From the NCBI GenBank assembly GCA_031430595.1, contig JANPBU010000040.1:112213-176212 (forward strand): 64,000 bases of DNA, in the 5' to 3' direction. The position numbers and the translations under genes are program-made. The stretch is from JANNBN01 sp031430595. Lineage in GTDB: Bacteria > Actinomycetota > Acidimicrobiia > Acidimicrobiales > JANYDT01. The notes under the pieces were generated by a model, which worked only from the letters and a program-made list of their open reading frames with translations, did no database searches and was not told where the DNA came from. This document shows, in pieces, positions 53,049-64,000 of this stretch (the stretch's first letter is position 1; each line of letters opens with the position of its first letter).

Positions 53049-54170
53049 ATGACGGCGAGCCCACAGCCACCGATCCGCCAAGAAAAACTCGAAGCTTCTA
53101 CCGAAGTCATCGAGGTTGCGCCAGGCGTATTGCGAATGCAACTTCCTATCGAACTTCCCGGTCTTCGCCACGTGAATACCTACGTGCTGGCTGACAGGGC
53201 TGGGGTGGCTCTGGTCGACCCTGGGGTTCCCGGCCCTCAGTCATGGCGTGATCTCAATGATCGCCTGGCAAAGGCCGAAGTACCGATAGAACGTGTGCAT
53301 ACGGTGTTTATTACTCATTCGCACCCCGATCACTTCGGAAACGCCATGCGGATCAGAGAAGTAAGCGGTGCGAGGATAGTCACGCACCGTTCGTTTCAAA
53401 CGATCCATCAGCAAGACCATGTCTGCATTCTCGATGATTGCGACGACCCAGACCATACCCATGCCGATTCTGGCCAGATACTTCCCGTTCGTGGCCCGGT
53501 TCAGGGGTTTGATCAACCCGCACCGTGGGGTGGGTTGTGGTCGCCGCAGTATTCCAGCCCCGAACTTAAGAAGTCTCGAACTGAAATGTTCGCCGAACAG
53601 GGTTGGGCCCTCCCCCGCCCAACGCATCGGATTCGTAACGGTGACATGGTGCCGGTGGGTGCCGGGAATTGGCAGGCTGTGCATACGCCGGGCCATACCG
53701 TCGATCATCTGTGCCTGTTCGATGTTGAACACGGCACCTTGATCACCGGTGACCACATTCTTCCAACGATCACTCCACACATTTCAGGCATGCATTCCGG
53801 AATTGATCCGCTTGATGACTTTTTTCGATCGCTCAGGCAAAGTGCTGTTCTTCCGAGTGTAACGCTCGGGCTGCCGGCCCATGGCGGAATCATCGAAGAT
53901 GTGCCGACTCGCGCCATCGACATTATTGATCACCATCTCGAACGTATGGGTGTGTTGCGGGCGGCTTCCGAAGGAGAGGGCTGGATGAGTGTTGCCGGGT
54001 ATTCCATGCATCTCTTCCGCCCCGAACGCCAAGGGGCTTTGGCTGACTCAGAAACCTATGCACACCTCGCACATGTTGAACGGCGCGGAATGGCTGAACG
54101 TCGTGTTCGAGATGATGGCATGCACGAATTCCGGGTACTTGACCGGCCACTCACCGACGCAACGATATGA
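53049..54170 (+). CDS. MBL-fold metallohydrolase
   Basis: The protein has 373 residues from the ATG at 53049. The beta-lactamase-fold motif FITHSHPDHFGNAMRI near 87 provides H-x-H-x-DH. AVHTPGHTVDHLCLFD near 210 and LITGDHILPTITPHISGMH near 235 complete the two-zinc site. It carries a C-terminal winged-helix-like extension (VLRAASEGEGWMSVAGYS), as in LACTB2-type and glyoxalase II-like hydrolases. A thioester or lactone is the likely substrate. It is coupled to the next gene by an ATGA overlap. Confidence 0.87.
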   Translation: MTASPQPPIRQEKLEASTEVIEVAPGVLRMQLPIELPGLRHVNTYVLADRAGVALVDPGVPGPQSWRDLNDRLAKAEVPIERVHTVFITHSHPDHFGNAMRIREVSGARIVTHRSFQTIHQQDHVCILDDCDDPDHTHADSGQILPVRGPVQGFDQPAPWGGLWSPQYSSPELKKSRTEMFAEQGWALPRPTHRIRNGDMVPVGAGNWQAVHTPGHTVDHLCLFDVEHGTLITGDHILPTITPHISGMHSGIDPLDDFFRSLRQSAVLPSVTLGLPAHGGIIEDVPTRAIDIIDHHLERMGVLRAASEGEGWMSVAGYSMHLFRPERQGALADSETYAHLAHVERRGMAERRVRDDGMHEFRVLDRPLTDATI

Positions 54171-54628
54171 GCATCCGTCGAGCTACCGTTGCAGACGTTT
54201 CGGTCGTTGGCGACTTGATCGTTGGGCTAGCTGATTACGAACAATTAAGCCACGAAGTTGTGTGGACCATTGACCAACTCGAAGCTTCCCTGTTCGGGCC
54301 TGACACGGTAACAACAGTCGAACTTGCCATAGATGACACCTCAGGCCGGGTGGTCGGAATGGCACTGTGGTATCCCACATACTCAACGTTTCTCGGTAAA
54401 CGAGGCATCTGGTTGGAAGACCTGTTTGTTGTTCCCGAAGCTCGTGGTGGTGGCCACGGATTGGCCCTTTTGAATCATCTACGTTCACTTACTAACGGCC
54501 GTATCGAATGGAATGTGCTCGATTGGAATGAGCCTTCGATCAACTTTTACCAGGCACTCGGGGCAACGCCGGTAAACGAGTGGACGCGTTACCGGTGGCT
54601 TCCTACCGCTTCATCACTTGCCGAATAG
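54167..54628 (+). CDS. GNAT-family N-acetyltransferase
   Basis: The 153-residue single-domain GNAT shows RRATVADVSVVGDLIVGLADYEQL near 4, MALWYPTYSTFLGKRGIWLEDLFV near 65 and VVPEARGGGHGLALLNHLRSL near 88-110, the acetyl-CoA loop. Its end, NVLDWNEPSINFYQALGATPV, matches diamine N-acetyltransferase-like members. It starts inside the MBL stop codon and ends 8 bp before cysD. Confidence 0.88.
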   Translation: MSIRRATVADVSVVGDLIVGLADYEQLSHEVVWTIDQLEASLFGPDTVTTVELAIDDTSGRVVGMALWYPTYSTFLGKRGIWLEDLFVVPEARGGGHGLALLNHLRSLTNGRIEWNVLDWNEPSINFYQALGATPVNEWTRYRWLPTASSLAE

Positions 54629-54636
54629 ACGTTTGA

Positions 54637-55551
54637 ATGCCTCAGTCAGAACGTACGCTCACGCACCTGCAACGACTTGAGGCCGAAAGCATACATATTA
54701 TGCGCGAGGCAGCCGCCGAGAGCGAGAACCCCGTCCTTCTTTACTCAATCGGTAAAGACAGCTCCGTTTTGTTACATCTGGCGCTCAAAGCGTTTCATCC
54801 GTCGACGCTCCCCTTCAAGCTGCTCCACATAGATACAACGTGGAAGTTCAAAGAAATGATTGCGTTTCGTAACCAACGAATGGCCGACCTTGGGCTTGAC
54901 TGCATCGTGCATATCAATCCAGAATGTGTTGCGGCCGGAATCAATCCATTCACCCACGGGTCATCGTTGCATACCGATATGTGGAAGACGCAAGGCCTGA
55001 AACAGGCACTCGATGCTCACGGCTTCGATGTTGCCTTCGGTGGCGCCCGACGAGACGAAGAGAAGTCACGGGCGAAGGAACGAATCTTCTCGGTTCGTTC
55101 GGCGCAACATCAGTGGGACCCCAAATTGCAGCGCCCCGAACTCTGGAGCTTGTACAACGTTCGCCGAAACAAGGGTGAGTCGATCAGGGTGTTTCCGTTA
55201 TCGAATTGGACGGAGCTCGACATTTGGCAATACATCCACCAACAGAACATTCCTATTGTGTCGCTGTACCGCGCCCAGCCCCGGCCCGTGGTCGAGCGCG
55301 ACGCCATGCTGATCATGGTCGACGACGATCGCTTTCCGCTGCGGCCTGGCGAGACACCGGTTATGAAATCGGTCCGCTTTCGAACACTTGGTTGCTATCC
55401 ATTGACTGGTGCCGTCGAAAGTACCGCGGAATCGGTACTCGACATCATTGGCGAGATGTTGATCGCGACAACTTCTGAACGCCAAGGCCGAGCCATTGAC
55501 CACGATTCGTCGGGATCGATGGAAAAGAAAAAGCAAGAGGGCTACTTCTGA
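54637..55551 (+). CDS. cysD: Sulfate adenylyltransferase subunit 2
   Basis: CysD has 304 residues. The PP-loop motif LLYSIGKDSSVLLHLALKAFHP near 34 and the AFGGARRDEEKSRAKERIFS segment near 132 are diagnostic, with ELDIWQYIHQQNIPIVSLY near 193. With CysN it activates sulfate with ATP to adenylyl sulfate. It overlaps the cysNC start by one base (TGATG), so the subunits are co-translated. Confidence 0.96.
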   Translation: MPQSERTLTHLQRLEAESIHIMREAAAESENPVLLYSIGKDSSVLLHLALKAFHPSTLPFKLLHIDTTWKFKEMIAFRNQRMADLGLDCIVHINPECVAAGINPFTHGSSLHTDMWKTQGLKQALDAHGFDVAFGGARRDEEKSRAKERIFSVRSAQHQWDPKLQRPELWSLYNVRRNKGESIRVFPLSNWTELDIWQYIHQQNIPIVSLYRAQPRPVVERDAMLIMVDDDRFPLRPGETPVMKSVRFRTLGCYPLTGAVESTAESVLDIIGEMLIATTSERQGRAIDHDSSGSMEKKKQEGYF

Positions 55552-57455
55552 TGAGTAGTACTGACGAGTACCTGGTAGCTCAAGAGCGTAAAACCATGCT
55601 TCGATTCATTACTTGTGGAAGCGTTGACGACGGTAAAAGTACGCTCATCGGCCGACTGCTTTACGATTCGCACCAGCTATTCGACGACCAACTCGCTGCG
55701 CTTGAGGCCGATTCAATAAAGGTAGGTACACAGGGCAGCGGCCTCGACTTTGCCCTGCTCCTCGATGGGCTTACTGCGGAACGCGAGCAGGGCATCACCA
55801 TTGATGTGGCTTACCGTTTCTTTGCAACTGAAAAGCGAACATTTATCGTTGCCGATACCCCGGGCCACGAGCAGTACACGCGGAACATGGTCACGGGCGC
55901 ATCAACCGCTGGCGTGGCAATCATTCTCATTGATGCCCGCAAAGGGGTGCTGACGCAAACCCGCCGGCACAGTTACCTTGTCGCCCTGTTGGGCATAGAC
56001 AAGGTGGTGCTGGCCATCAACAAGATGGACTTGATCAATTTTTCGCAAGGTATGTTCGACCGAATCGAGTTGGAGTACCGCGAATTTGCAGAGTCGATCG
56101 GGCTGACAAACATTGTCAGCATTCCAGTTTCAGCGTTGTTCGGTGACAACATCACCGCAAGCAGCTCCCGAACACCTTGGTATAGCGGGCCAACGCTTAT
56201 CAACTACCTCGAGACGATTGATGTTTCCGACGGGTTAGACACCAGCGCGCTTCGTATGCCTGTGCAGTGGGTCAATCGACCGAATCCCGATTTCCGCGGC
56301 TTTAGTGGAACCATTGTGAGCGGGTCAGTGAAGCTAGGGGATTGCGTCCGAATTCTGCCAAGCGGTATGCAGACGTACGTTAAGCAAATCGTTACCTTCG
56401 ACGGCGAGTTCGTTGAAGCGGTATCAGGACAGGCGATCACGCTCACCCTCACCGATGAGGTTGATGTGAGCCGGGGTGACGTCATTTGCCAAGCTGATTC
56501 TCCGGCCGAAGTTGCCGACCAGTTTGAGGCTCATCTGGTTTGGATGAGCACCCAGCCAATGCTTCCCGGACGCACCTACTTGTTGAAGTCTGGCACTCGC
56601 ACGGTTGGCTTTTCGGTGAGCCAACTCAAGTACAAGGTAAACGTCAATACGCTTGAGCACGTTGCGGCCACCACACTTGACATCAACGAAATTGGCATGT
56701 GCAATATCAACCTCGAACGGCCAATCGTTTTTGACCCGTATACAGACAATCGCGACATGGGCTCGTTCATCGTTATCGACAAAGCGACGAATACAACGCT
56801 CGGGGCTGGCATGTTACGTTTCGCGCTACGCCGGTCTCACAATATTCACCGCCAAGCTGTTTCAGTCGACAAGCTTTCCCGTAAGGAACTTGCTGGTCAC
56901 GGTGCTGGCGTCGTGTGGTTCACGGGCCTTTCGGCCTCAGGTAAGTCGACCATCGCTAACCTTGTCGAGCGTCGCCTTCATGCACAAGGTGTACATACGT
57001 ATCTTCTCGACGGCGACAATGTTCGTCACGGCCTCAACAAAGATTTGGGGTTTACAGCCGCAGACCGTGTTGAGAACATCCGACGCATTGGTGAAGTTTC
57101 GAAACTTATGGTCGACGCTGGTCTTGTGGTAATTGCGTCGTTTATTTCTCCGTTTGCCGAGGAGCGCCAGATGGCCAGAGACCTGATGGACGAGGGCGAG
57201 TTTTGTGAGGTGTTTGTCGATACACCGTTGCCTGTCGCTGAAGCGCGAGACCCGAAGGGCCTGTATCAAAAGGCACGCAGCGGAGATCTCCCGAACTTCA
57301 CCGGTATCGATTCGCCCTACGAGGCACCGCTCAATCCCGAGCTACGTATCGAGACCGAAACGACCACCGCCGAGCAAGCAGCTGAACTGGTAGTTGCAAA
57401 ACTGCTCAGTATGGGGATCATCGGCCCAGAGACCTCGGGTCGGCTACGTTCGTAA
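55551..57455 (+). CDS. cysNC: Bifunctional sulfate adenylyltransferase subunit 1 / adenylylsulfate kinase
   Basis: The protein has 634 residues. The GTPase part (about 15-430) shows GSVDDGKSTLIGRLLYDS, DTPGHEQYTRNMVTGAS near 103 and NKMDLINFSQG near 160. The APS-kinase part (about 450-630) shows FTGLSASGKSTIANLVERRL (Walker A), LDGDNVRHGLNKDLGF and FVDTPLPVAEARDPKGLYQKAR. It couples GTP hydrolysis to APS formation, then makes PAPS. No cysH or sulfotransferase gene lies in the window, so the use of PAPS is not visible here. Confidence 0.96.
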   Translation: MSSTDEYLVAQERKTMLRFITCGSVDDGKSTLIGRLLYDSHQLFDDQLAALEADSIKVGTQGSGLDFALLLDGLTAEREQGITIDVAYRFFATEKRTFIVADTPGHEQYTRNMVTGASTAGVAIILIDARKGVLTQTRRHSYLVALLGIDKVVLAINKMDLINFSQGMFDRIELEYREFAESIGLTNIVSIPVSALFGDNITASSSRTPWYSGPTLINYLETIDVSDGLDTSALRMPVQWVNRPNPDFRGFSGTIVSGSVKLGDCVRILPSGMQTYVKQIVTFDGEFVEAVSGQAITLTLTDEVDVSRGDVICQADSPAEVADQFEAHLVWMSTQPMLPGRTYLLKSGTRTVGFSVSQLKYKVNVNTLEHVAATTLDINEIGMCNINLERPIVFDPYTDNRDMGSFIVIDKATNTTLGAGMLRFALRRSHNIHRQAVSVDKLSRKELAGHGAGVVWFTGLSASGKSTIANLVERRLHAQGVHTYLLDGDNVRHGLNKDLGFTAADRVENIRRIGEVSKLMVDAGLVVIASFISPFAEERQMARDLMDEGEFCEVFVDTPLPVAEARDPKGLYQKARSGDLPNFTGIDSPYEAPLNPELRIETETTTAEQAAELVVAKLLSMGIIGPETSGRLRS

Positions 57456-57458
57456 GCG

Positions 57459-58247
57459 ATGCAACCCCTCGTCTTGTTTTGGTGTGCGCTTGCGGTCTTG
57501 TTGTTGATGGTGACGGTGTGGGCCATCAGCATCCGAATTGCCGACGCAAGCATCGTCGACATCGTTTGGGGGTTCGGGTTCGTCGTCGTCGCCTGGGTCG
57601 CACGACTCAGTGCCGGTGGACCGTGGACAGTACGGCGCGGTGCTGTGTTCATCGCTGCGACGCTGTGGGGCATGCGCCTCACGTTGCATCTCGCCAAACG
57701 GAATCTCGGGAAGGGCGAAGACTTTCGATACCGAGCCATGCGAAAAAAGCATGGGGCCAAATTCGGCCTCATAAGCTTACGTACGGTGTACCTCACCCAG
57801 GGGGCGGTCATGTTCGTAGTTTCGCTTCCACTTCAAGTGGGGTTGATGCGCCACAACGATCGCAACGGGTTTGTTCCAGTGGTCATCGCGGGTCTCGTGG
57901 TGTGGGCCGCCGGACTTGCCTTTGAGACGTTTGGCGACCTGCAACTCACACGGTTCGTGAAGAACCCTGCGAATCGCGGCAAAGTGCTCGACTCGGGGTT
58001 ATGGGCATTTACTCGCCACCCTAACTATTTCGGTGACACCTGTGCTTGGTGGGGCATGTGGTTGATGGCCTGTGCAGTTGCTCCGGGCGCACTGACGGTT
58101 GTTTCGCCAGTCGTGATGACGTATATGTTACGAAAGGTGAGCGGTGTTCCGATGCTTGAACATTCCATGGAAAAGCGCCGACCGGGATACAGCGAATACG
58201 TCAAACGAACAAGCGCATTTGTGCCCCGCCGCCCAAAACGCCAATGA
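57459..58247 (+). CDS. DUF1295 / steroid 5-alpha-reductase-like membrane protein
   Basis: The 262-residue protein has 6-7 hydrophobic segments beginning VLFWCALAVLLLMVTVWAISI. The late motif VLDSGLWAFTRHPNYFGDTCAWWGMWLMA near 175-203 and the final RRPGYSEYVKRTSAFVP are signatures of the DUF1295/ICMT-like family, some of whose members reduce enones or methylate prenyl groups. The start lies 3 bp after the cysNC stop, so it is probably the last gene of that transcript. It is convergent with the TPR gene. Confidence 0.87.
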   Translation: MQPLVLFWCALAVLLLMVTVWAISIRIADASIVDIVWGFGFVVVAWVARLSAGGPWTVRRGAVFIAATLWGMRLTLHLAKRNLGKGEDFRYRAMRKKHGAKFGLISLRTVYLTQGAVMFVVSLPLQVGLMRHNDRNGFVPVVIAGLVVWAAGLAFETFGDLQLTRFVKNPANRGKVLDSGLWAFTRHPNYFGDTCAWWGMWLMACAVAPGALTVVSPVVMTYMLRKVSGVPMLEHSMEKRRPGYSEYVKRTSAFVPRRPKRQ

Positions 58248-58264
58248 GTTGGACGGCCCCCTAG

Positions 58265-59821
58265 CTAGTGCAGATTTGCGACGCGTTCGGCAACATTTAC
58301 GAAACTCGGATCGCTCTGCATGATTCGCTGAAAGCGCTCGCGAGCCCGCGGAAGGTCGCCCGCACGTTCGTAAAGATCGGCTAGCGAGTACCACATCCGT
58401 AAATGATGGTCACGGGGGCTTTTAGATGAAAGCGCGCCCCGTTCAAGCAACAAAATGGCCTCGGCCAGGCGGTTTTGATCGGCCAACGACCCAGCCATCA
58501 CGATTCTTCCTTCGGCCACAAGGTGCGCACCGGGTGAGCTCTGGGCCAACTCTGCCCAAAGCAGCGCCACCTGATCATGATGCTTGAGAGCCCGGTGAGC
58601 ATCGGCCAATACCGGATGCTGTTCAACGGAAGCAGTCAGATCAACAAATGCTGACAGATGTTTAACGGCTTCAGCCCACTTGTTTTCGCGATAACACGCA
58701 AGACCGTACAGTTCGCGAATCGCAGCCGAATCAGGAGCCTCTTCGATAAGCGGCCGCAAGATGCGAAGCGTCTCGGTGAAACGGTCGCGCTCATATGCCT
58801 TCGATGCTTCGACCAGCGCCTCAGAGACACGGCCACCCCTCCGGGCACCAAGGGCACTTTGCAGTTCTTTGGAAACCCCTTCAGGTAGCTGACGCTGCCG
58901 ATTTCGTTTCGGAGCCTCTTTCAATTCTGGCGTAACCGAACGGCTTTGGTGCGAAGAACCAGCTTCTACGTCACGATCCCAACCTGCTGACTCGTCTAGT
59001 CGTACCCGCCGCCGAGCAACTGGGTCGGCCATTTGTTGGCGTGGAGCGCGAGGTTCGCGCCCGCCTGGCGCACGATCTTGAGAGAAGCCCTGCCGAGAAG
59101 CCGGACTGCCGACTCCGCTATCGAAACGATCGCGACGCGACCCCTGGGAACCAGGCGCGGAGTCAGACCGATGGTCCATTGCCCTACCGGCAGTCTGGGA
59201 TTCGCGTGAAGAAGTTCGAGTTCCGCGAGGTTCCCACTCGCGAGTGAAACCAGGTTGACCCGATGCCGACAAGCGCTTCGGACGCGCTTCGCCCGGTCGA
59301 TCCTGATATTCCTCACGAGCCCGTCCGTGGGCTGGACGATCACCGGAGGGACGATCATTTCGAGCACCACCTTGGTACCCACCTTGACCTGAACCGCTGC
59401 GACTCACGGGCCGACCGGCGCTGCTGCGACCCAATCCACCGGTATGGGAACCGTTACTGCGGGCGTCAGTTGAACGACCGTCAGAGGCACCCCACGCCCT
59501 TGGCGCACGGTCGAAGGATCGATCACCACGGGCATCACTGCGACTGTCGCCACGCTGGTCATTGTTTCGTGCCCGCCCTTGGTCGTCACGACTTCTGCCC
59601 GCACTGGAGCTACCAGGGCGCCCGTCACGATATGTTTCACGCGACACAGGGCGATCGGTCGAGTAGCGATCGGAACCGCCACTAGACGGCCGGTTCCAGG
59701 TGCGATCATCGCCTCGGCCCGAACCATAAGCGTCAGAACGGGGCCGACTCGAACCGTTGCGATGCTCACCCGGCGTGCCAGTTGAGCGAGAATCATGTGG
59801 GCGTTCAGAACCGGCTGGCAT
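58265..59821 (-). CDS. TPR protein with a long basic low-complexity N-terminus
   Basis: The protein has 518 residues. Residues 1-310 are almost all R, S, G, D, P and Q (for example SRDDQGRARNNDQRGDSRSD) and are likely disordered. Residues 320-518 form about five TPR-like helical pairs (SEALVEASKAYERDRFTETLRIL, IRELYGLACYRENKWAEAVKHL, MWYSLADLYERAGDLPRARERF). The TPR half probably binds a partner, and the Arg/Gly head may bind RNA. The function is unknown. It lies directly downstream of the rRNA operon terminator. Confidence 0.8.
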   Translation of the reverse strand: MPAGSERPHDSRSTGTPGEHRNGSSRPRSDAYGSGRGDDRTWNRPSSGGSDRYSTDRPVSRETYRDGRPGSSSAGRSRDDQGRARNNDQRGDSRSDARGDRSFDRAPRAWGASDGRSTDARSNGSHTGGLGRSSAGRPVSRSGSGQGGYQGGARNDRPSGDRPAHGRAREEYQDRPGEARPKRLSASGQPGFTREWEPRGTRTSSRESQTAGRAMDHRSDSAPGSQGSRRDRFDSGVGSPASRQGFSQDRAPGGREPRAPRQQMADPVARRRVRLDESAGWDRDVEAGSSHQSRSVTPELKEAPKRNRQRQLPEGVSKELQSALGARRGGRVSEALVEASKAYERDRFTETLRILRPLIEEAPDSAAIRELYGLACYRENKWAEAVKHLSAFVDLTASVEQHPVLADAHRALKHHDQVALLWAELAQSSPGAHLVAEGRIVMAGSLADQNRLAEAILLLERGALSSKSPRDHHLRMWYSLADLYERAGDLPRARERFQRIMQSDPSFVNVAERVANLH

Positions 59822-59945
59822 AGGACGTGCACTTTAGGCGATCTGGCGTCGCTGTCTGCCACGATTGGTTCGACGAGCCATAGACATTCGTCTCACGCTC
59901 ACACTTCTGGAGACGAGTTCGTCTCACTGGCCCGCTAAACAGAAC

Positions 59946-59980
59946 AAAAAGCCCCGCGCCATGAAGGCAGCGGGGCTTTT
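59946..59980 (-). terminator. Rho-independent terminator of the rRNA operon
   Basis: GCCCCGC and GCGGGGC arms flank a 12-nt loop. On the minus strand the hairpin is followed by TTTTT. It lies just after the 5S gene. Confidence 0.92.
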
Positions 59981-59988
59981 CAACAAAT

Positions 59989-60105
<117 letters not shown>

Positions 60106-60186
60106 CCAATAGAGCTACAGCCCTAGTGAAATCTAGTAATACATACGCTTCTTAACAAAACGATAACGAACACGAGCAGTAAAAAC

Positions 60187-63167
<2,981 letters not shown>

Positions 63168-63286
63168 AAGTAAGCACTCGCACACTGCGTGTGTGTGATC
63201 AAAGAACTACCGATTGCAGGATATTCAGTTGTCAAAGAACCAGCTTCAGACCCACGTCGCGGATCCAACGAAGCCAAAATCAATAG

Positions 63287-63359
63287 TGGAGAATACCGGG
63301 CTCGAACCGGTGACCTCCTGGTTGCAAACCAGGCGCTCTCCCAGCTGAGCTAATTCCCC
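63287..63359 (-). tRNA. tRNA-Ala (anticodon TGC)
   Basis: A 73-nt cloverleaf starts GGGGAATTAGCTCAG. The anticodon loop TTTGCAA sits in a CTGGT/ACCAG-type stem, and the T-arm is GGTTCGAGCC. CCA is not encoded. It lies in the 23S-16S spacer, as expected. Confidence 0.96.
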
Positions 63360-63495
63360 AAAGAACTTGAATTGCGGTTTGACTTATTGCGGCGAGACGA
63401 ACCTAGGCAAGCCTGGAATCCGAATCGCCGGAATCAATCACTCCGCAATCAGCATCCCCTTCCGGCACGGCCGCCGGGGTTGACACAGAGAATGG

Positions 63496-63569
<74 letters not shown>

Positions 63570-63746
63570 TTCTCAAGCCCTTACTCCACCTAAAGCCTCA
63601 AAGAACCAGGTGTCCCCGATTCCTTCAAAACTAGACAGAAACGTGCATAACCAAACCGACATTGTGACAGATCGATCTCGAATTCGTCCACCGTCGCTCG
63701 CCTCGACACCTTGCGGCGTCTTGGTTCGCTCCGGCGAGACAAGCTC

Positions 63747-64000
<254 letters not shown>

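Overview
The window is 64 kb of chromosome from a moderately GC-rich actinobacterium. The class Acidimicrobiia is the best guess. That placement is an inference from actinobacterial gene order (recA-cinA-pgsA-rimO, ftsK-rnj-dapA, dapB-M16 peptidase-pnp-rpsO-ribF-truB-rbfA), a mycothiol-dependent maleylpyruvate isomerase-type domain, an F420-dependent LLM oxidoreductase, and threonine-rich secreted proteins. Only the last 252 bases of the 16S gene are visible, so it is not proven.

Layout. 1-9.3 kb: the start of a gene leaving the window, a MaoC dehydratase pair, a protein fusing a DUF4157-like metallopeptidase to a mycothiol-dependent isomerase domain, a malonyl-CoA synthetase-like ligase, a stand-alone A-T-TE NRPS-like enzyme next to an aldehyde dehydrogenase, and an M18 aminopeptidase. 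9.5-16.6 kb: recA with an upstream LexA box, a CapA-family protein, a beta-propeller protein, cinA, pgsA and rimO. 16.7-28.9 kb: accessory genes (DUF4230, RibD/DHFR-like, SMP-30, GNAT, a large surface protein, ABC-F, VOC, homoserine kinase, lipoproteins). They include a CMD/AhpD-like gene with an in-frame TGA that I read as selenocysteine. 29-41.5 kb: ftsK, rsuA-like, rnj and dapA; then a DUF559-type nuclease gene bounded by palindromic repeats; then a DedA-like protein, dapB, a TetR regulator and an M16 peptidase. 41.6-51.9 kb: pnp, rpsO, a class V aminotransferase, an MFS exporter, ribF, an FkbM methyltransferase, truB, rbfA and DUF503. 51.9-58.2 kb: an LLM oxidoreductase divergent from an MBL-GNAT-cysD-cysNC-DUF1295 run. 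58.2-64 kb: a TPR protein and a minus-strand rRNA operon (16S, tRNA-Ile, tRNA-Ala, 23S, 5S, terminator).

Housekeeping genes lie almost entirely on the minus strand, often with 4-bp ATGA overlaps. Lineage-specific genes, many on the plus strand and many encoding exported proteins, sit between the blocks. The strongest finding is the in-frame TGA at 19294-19296. It gives a CxxU redox motif, conserved sequence continues on both sides, and GGTCTG lies 18 nt downstream of the TGA. From memory, that matches the position of the same sextet in the E. coli fdhF SECIS. Next are the repeat-bounded DUF559 cassette, the metallopeptidase-isomerase fusion, the minimal A-T-TE synthetase, and a duplicated translation start that creates a leader peptide before the MFS gene.
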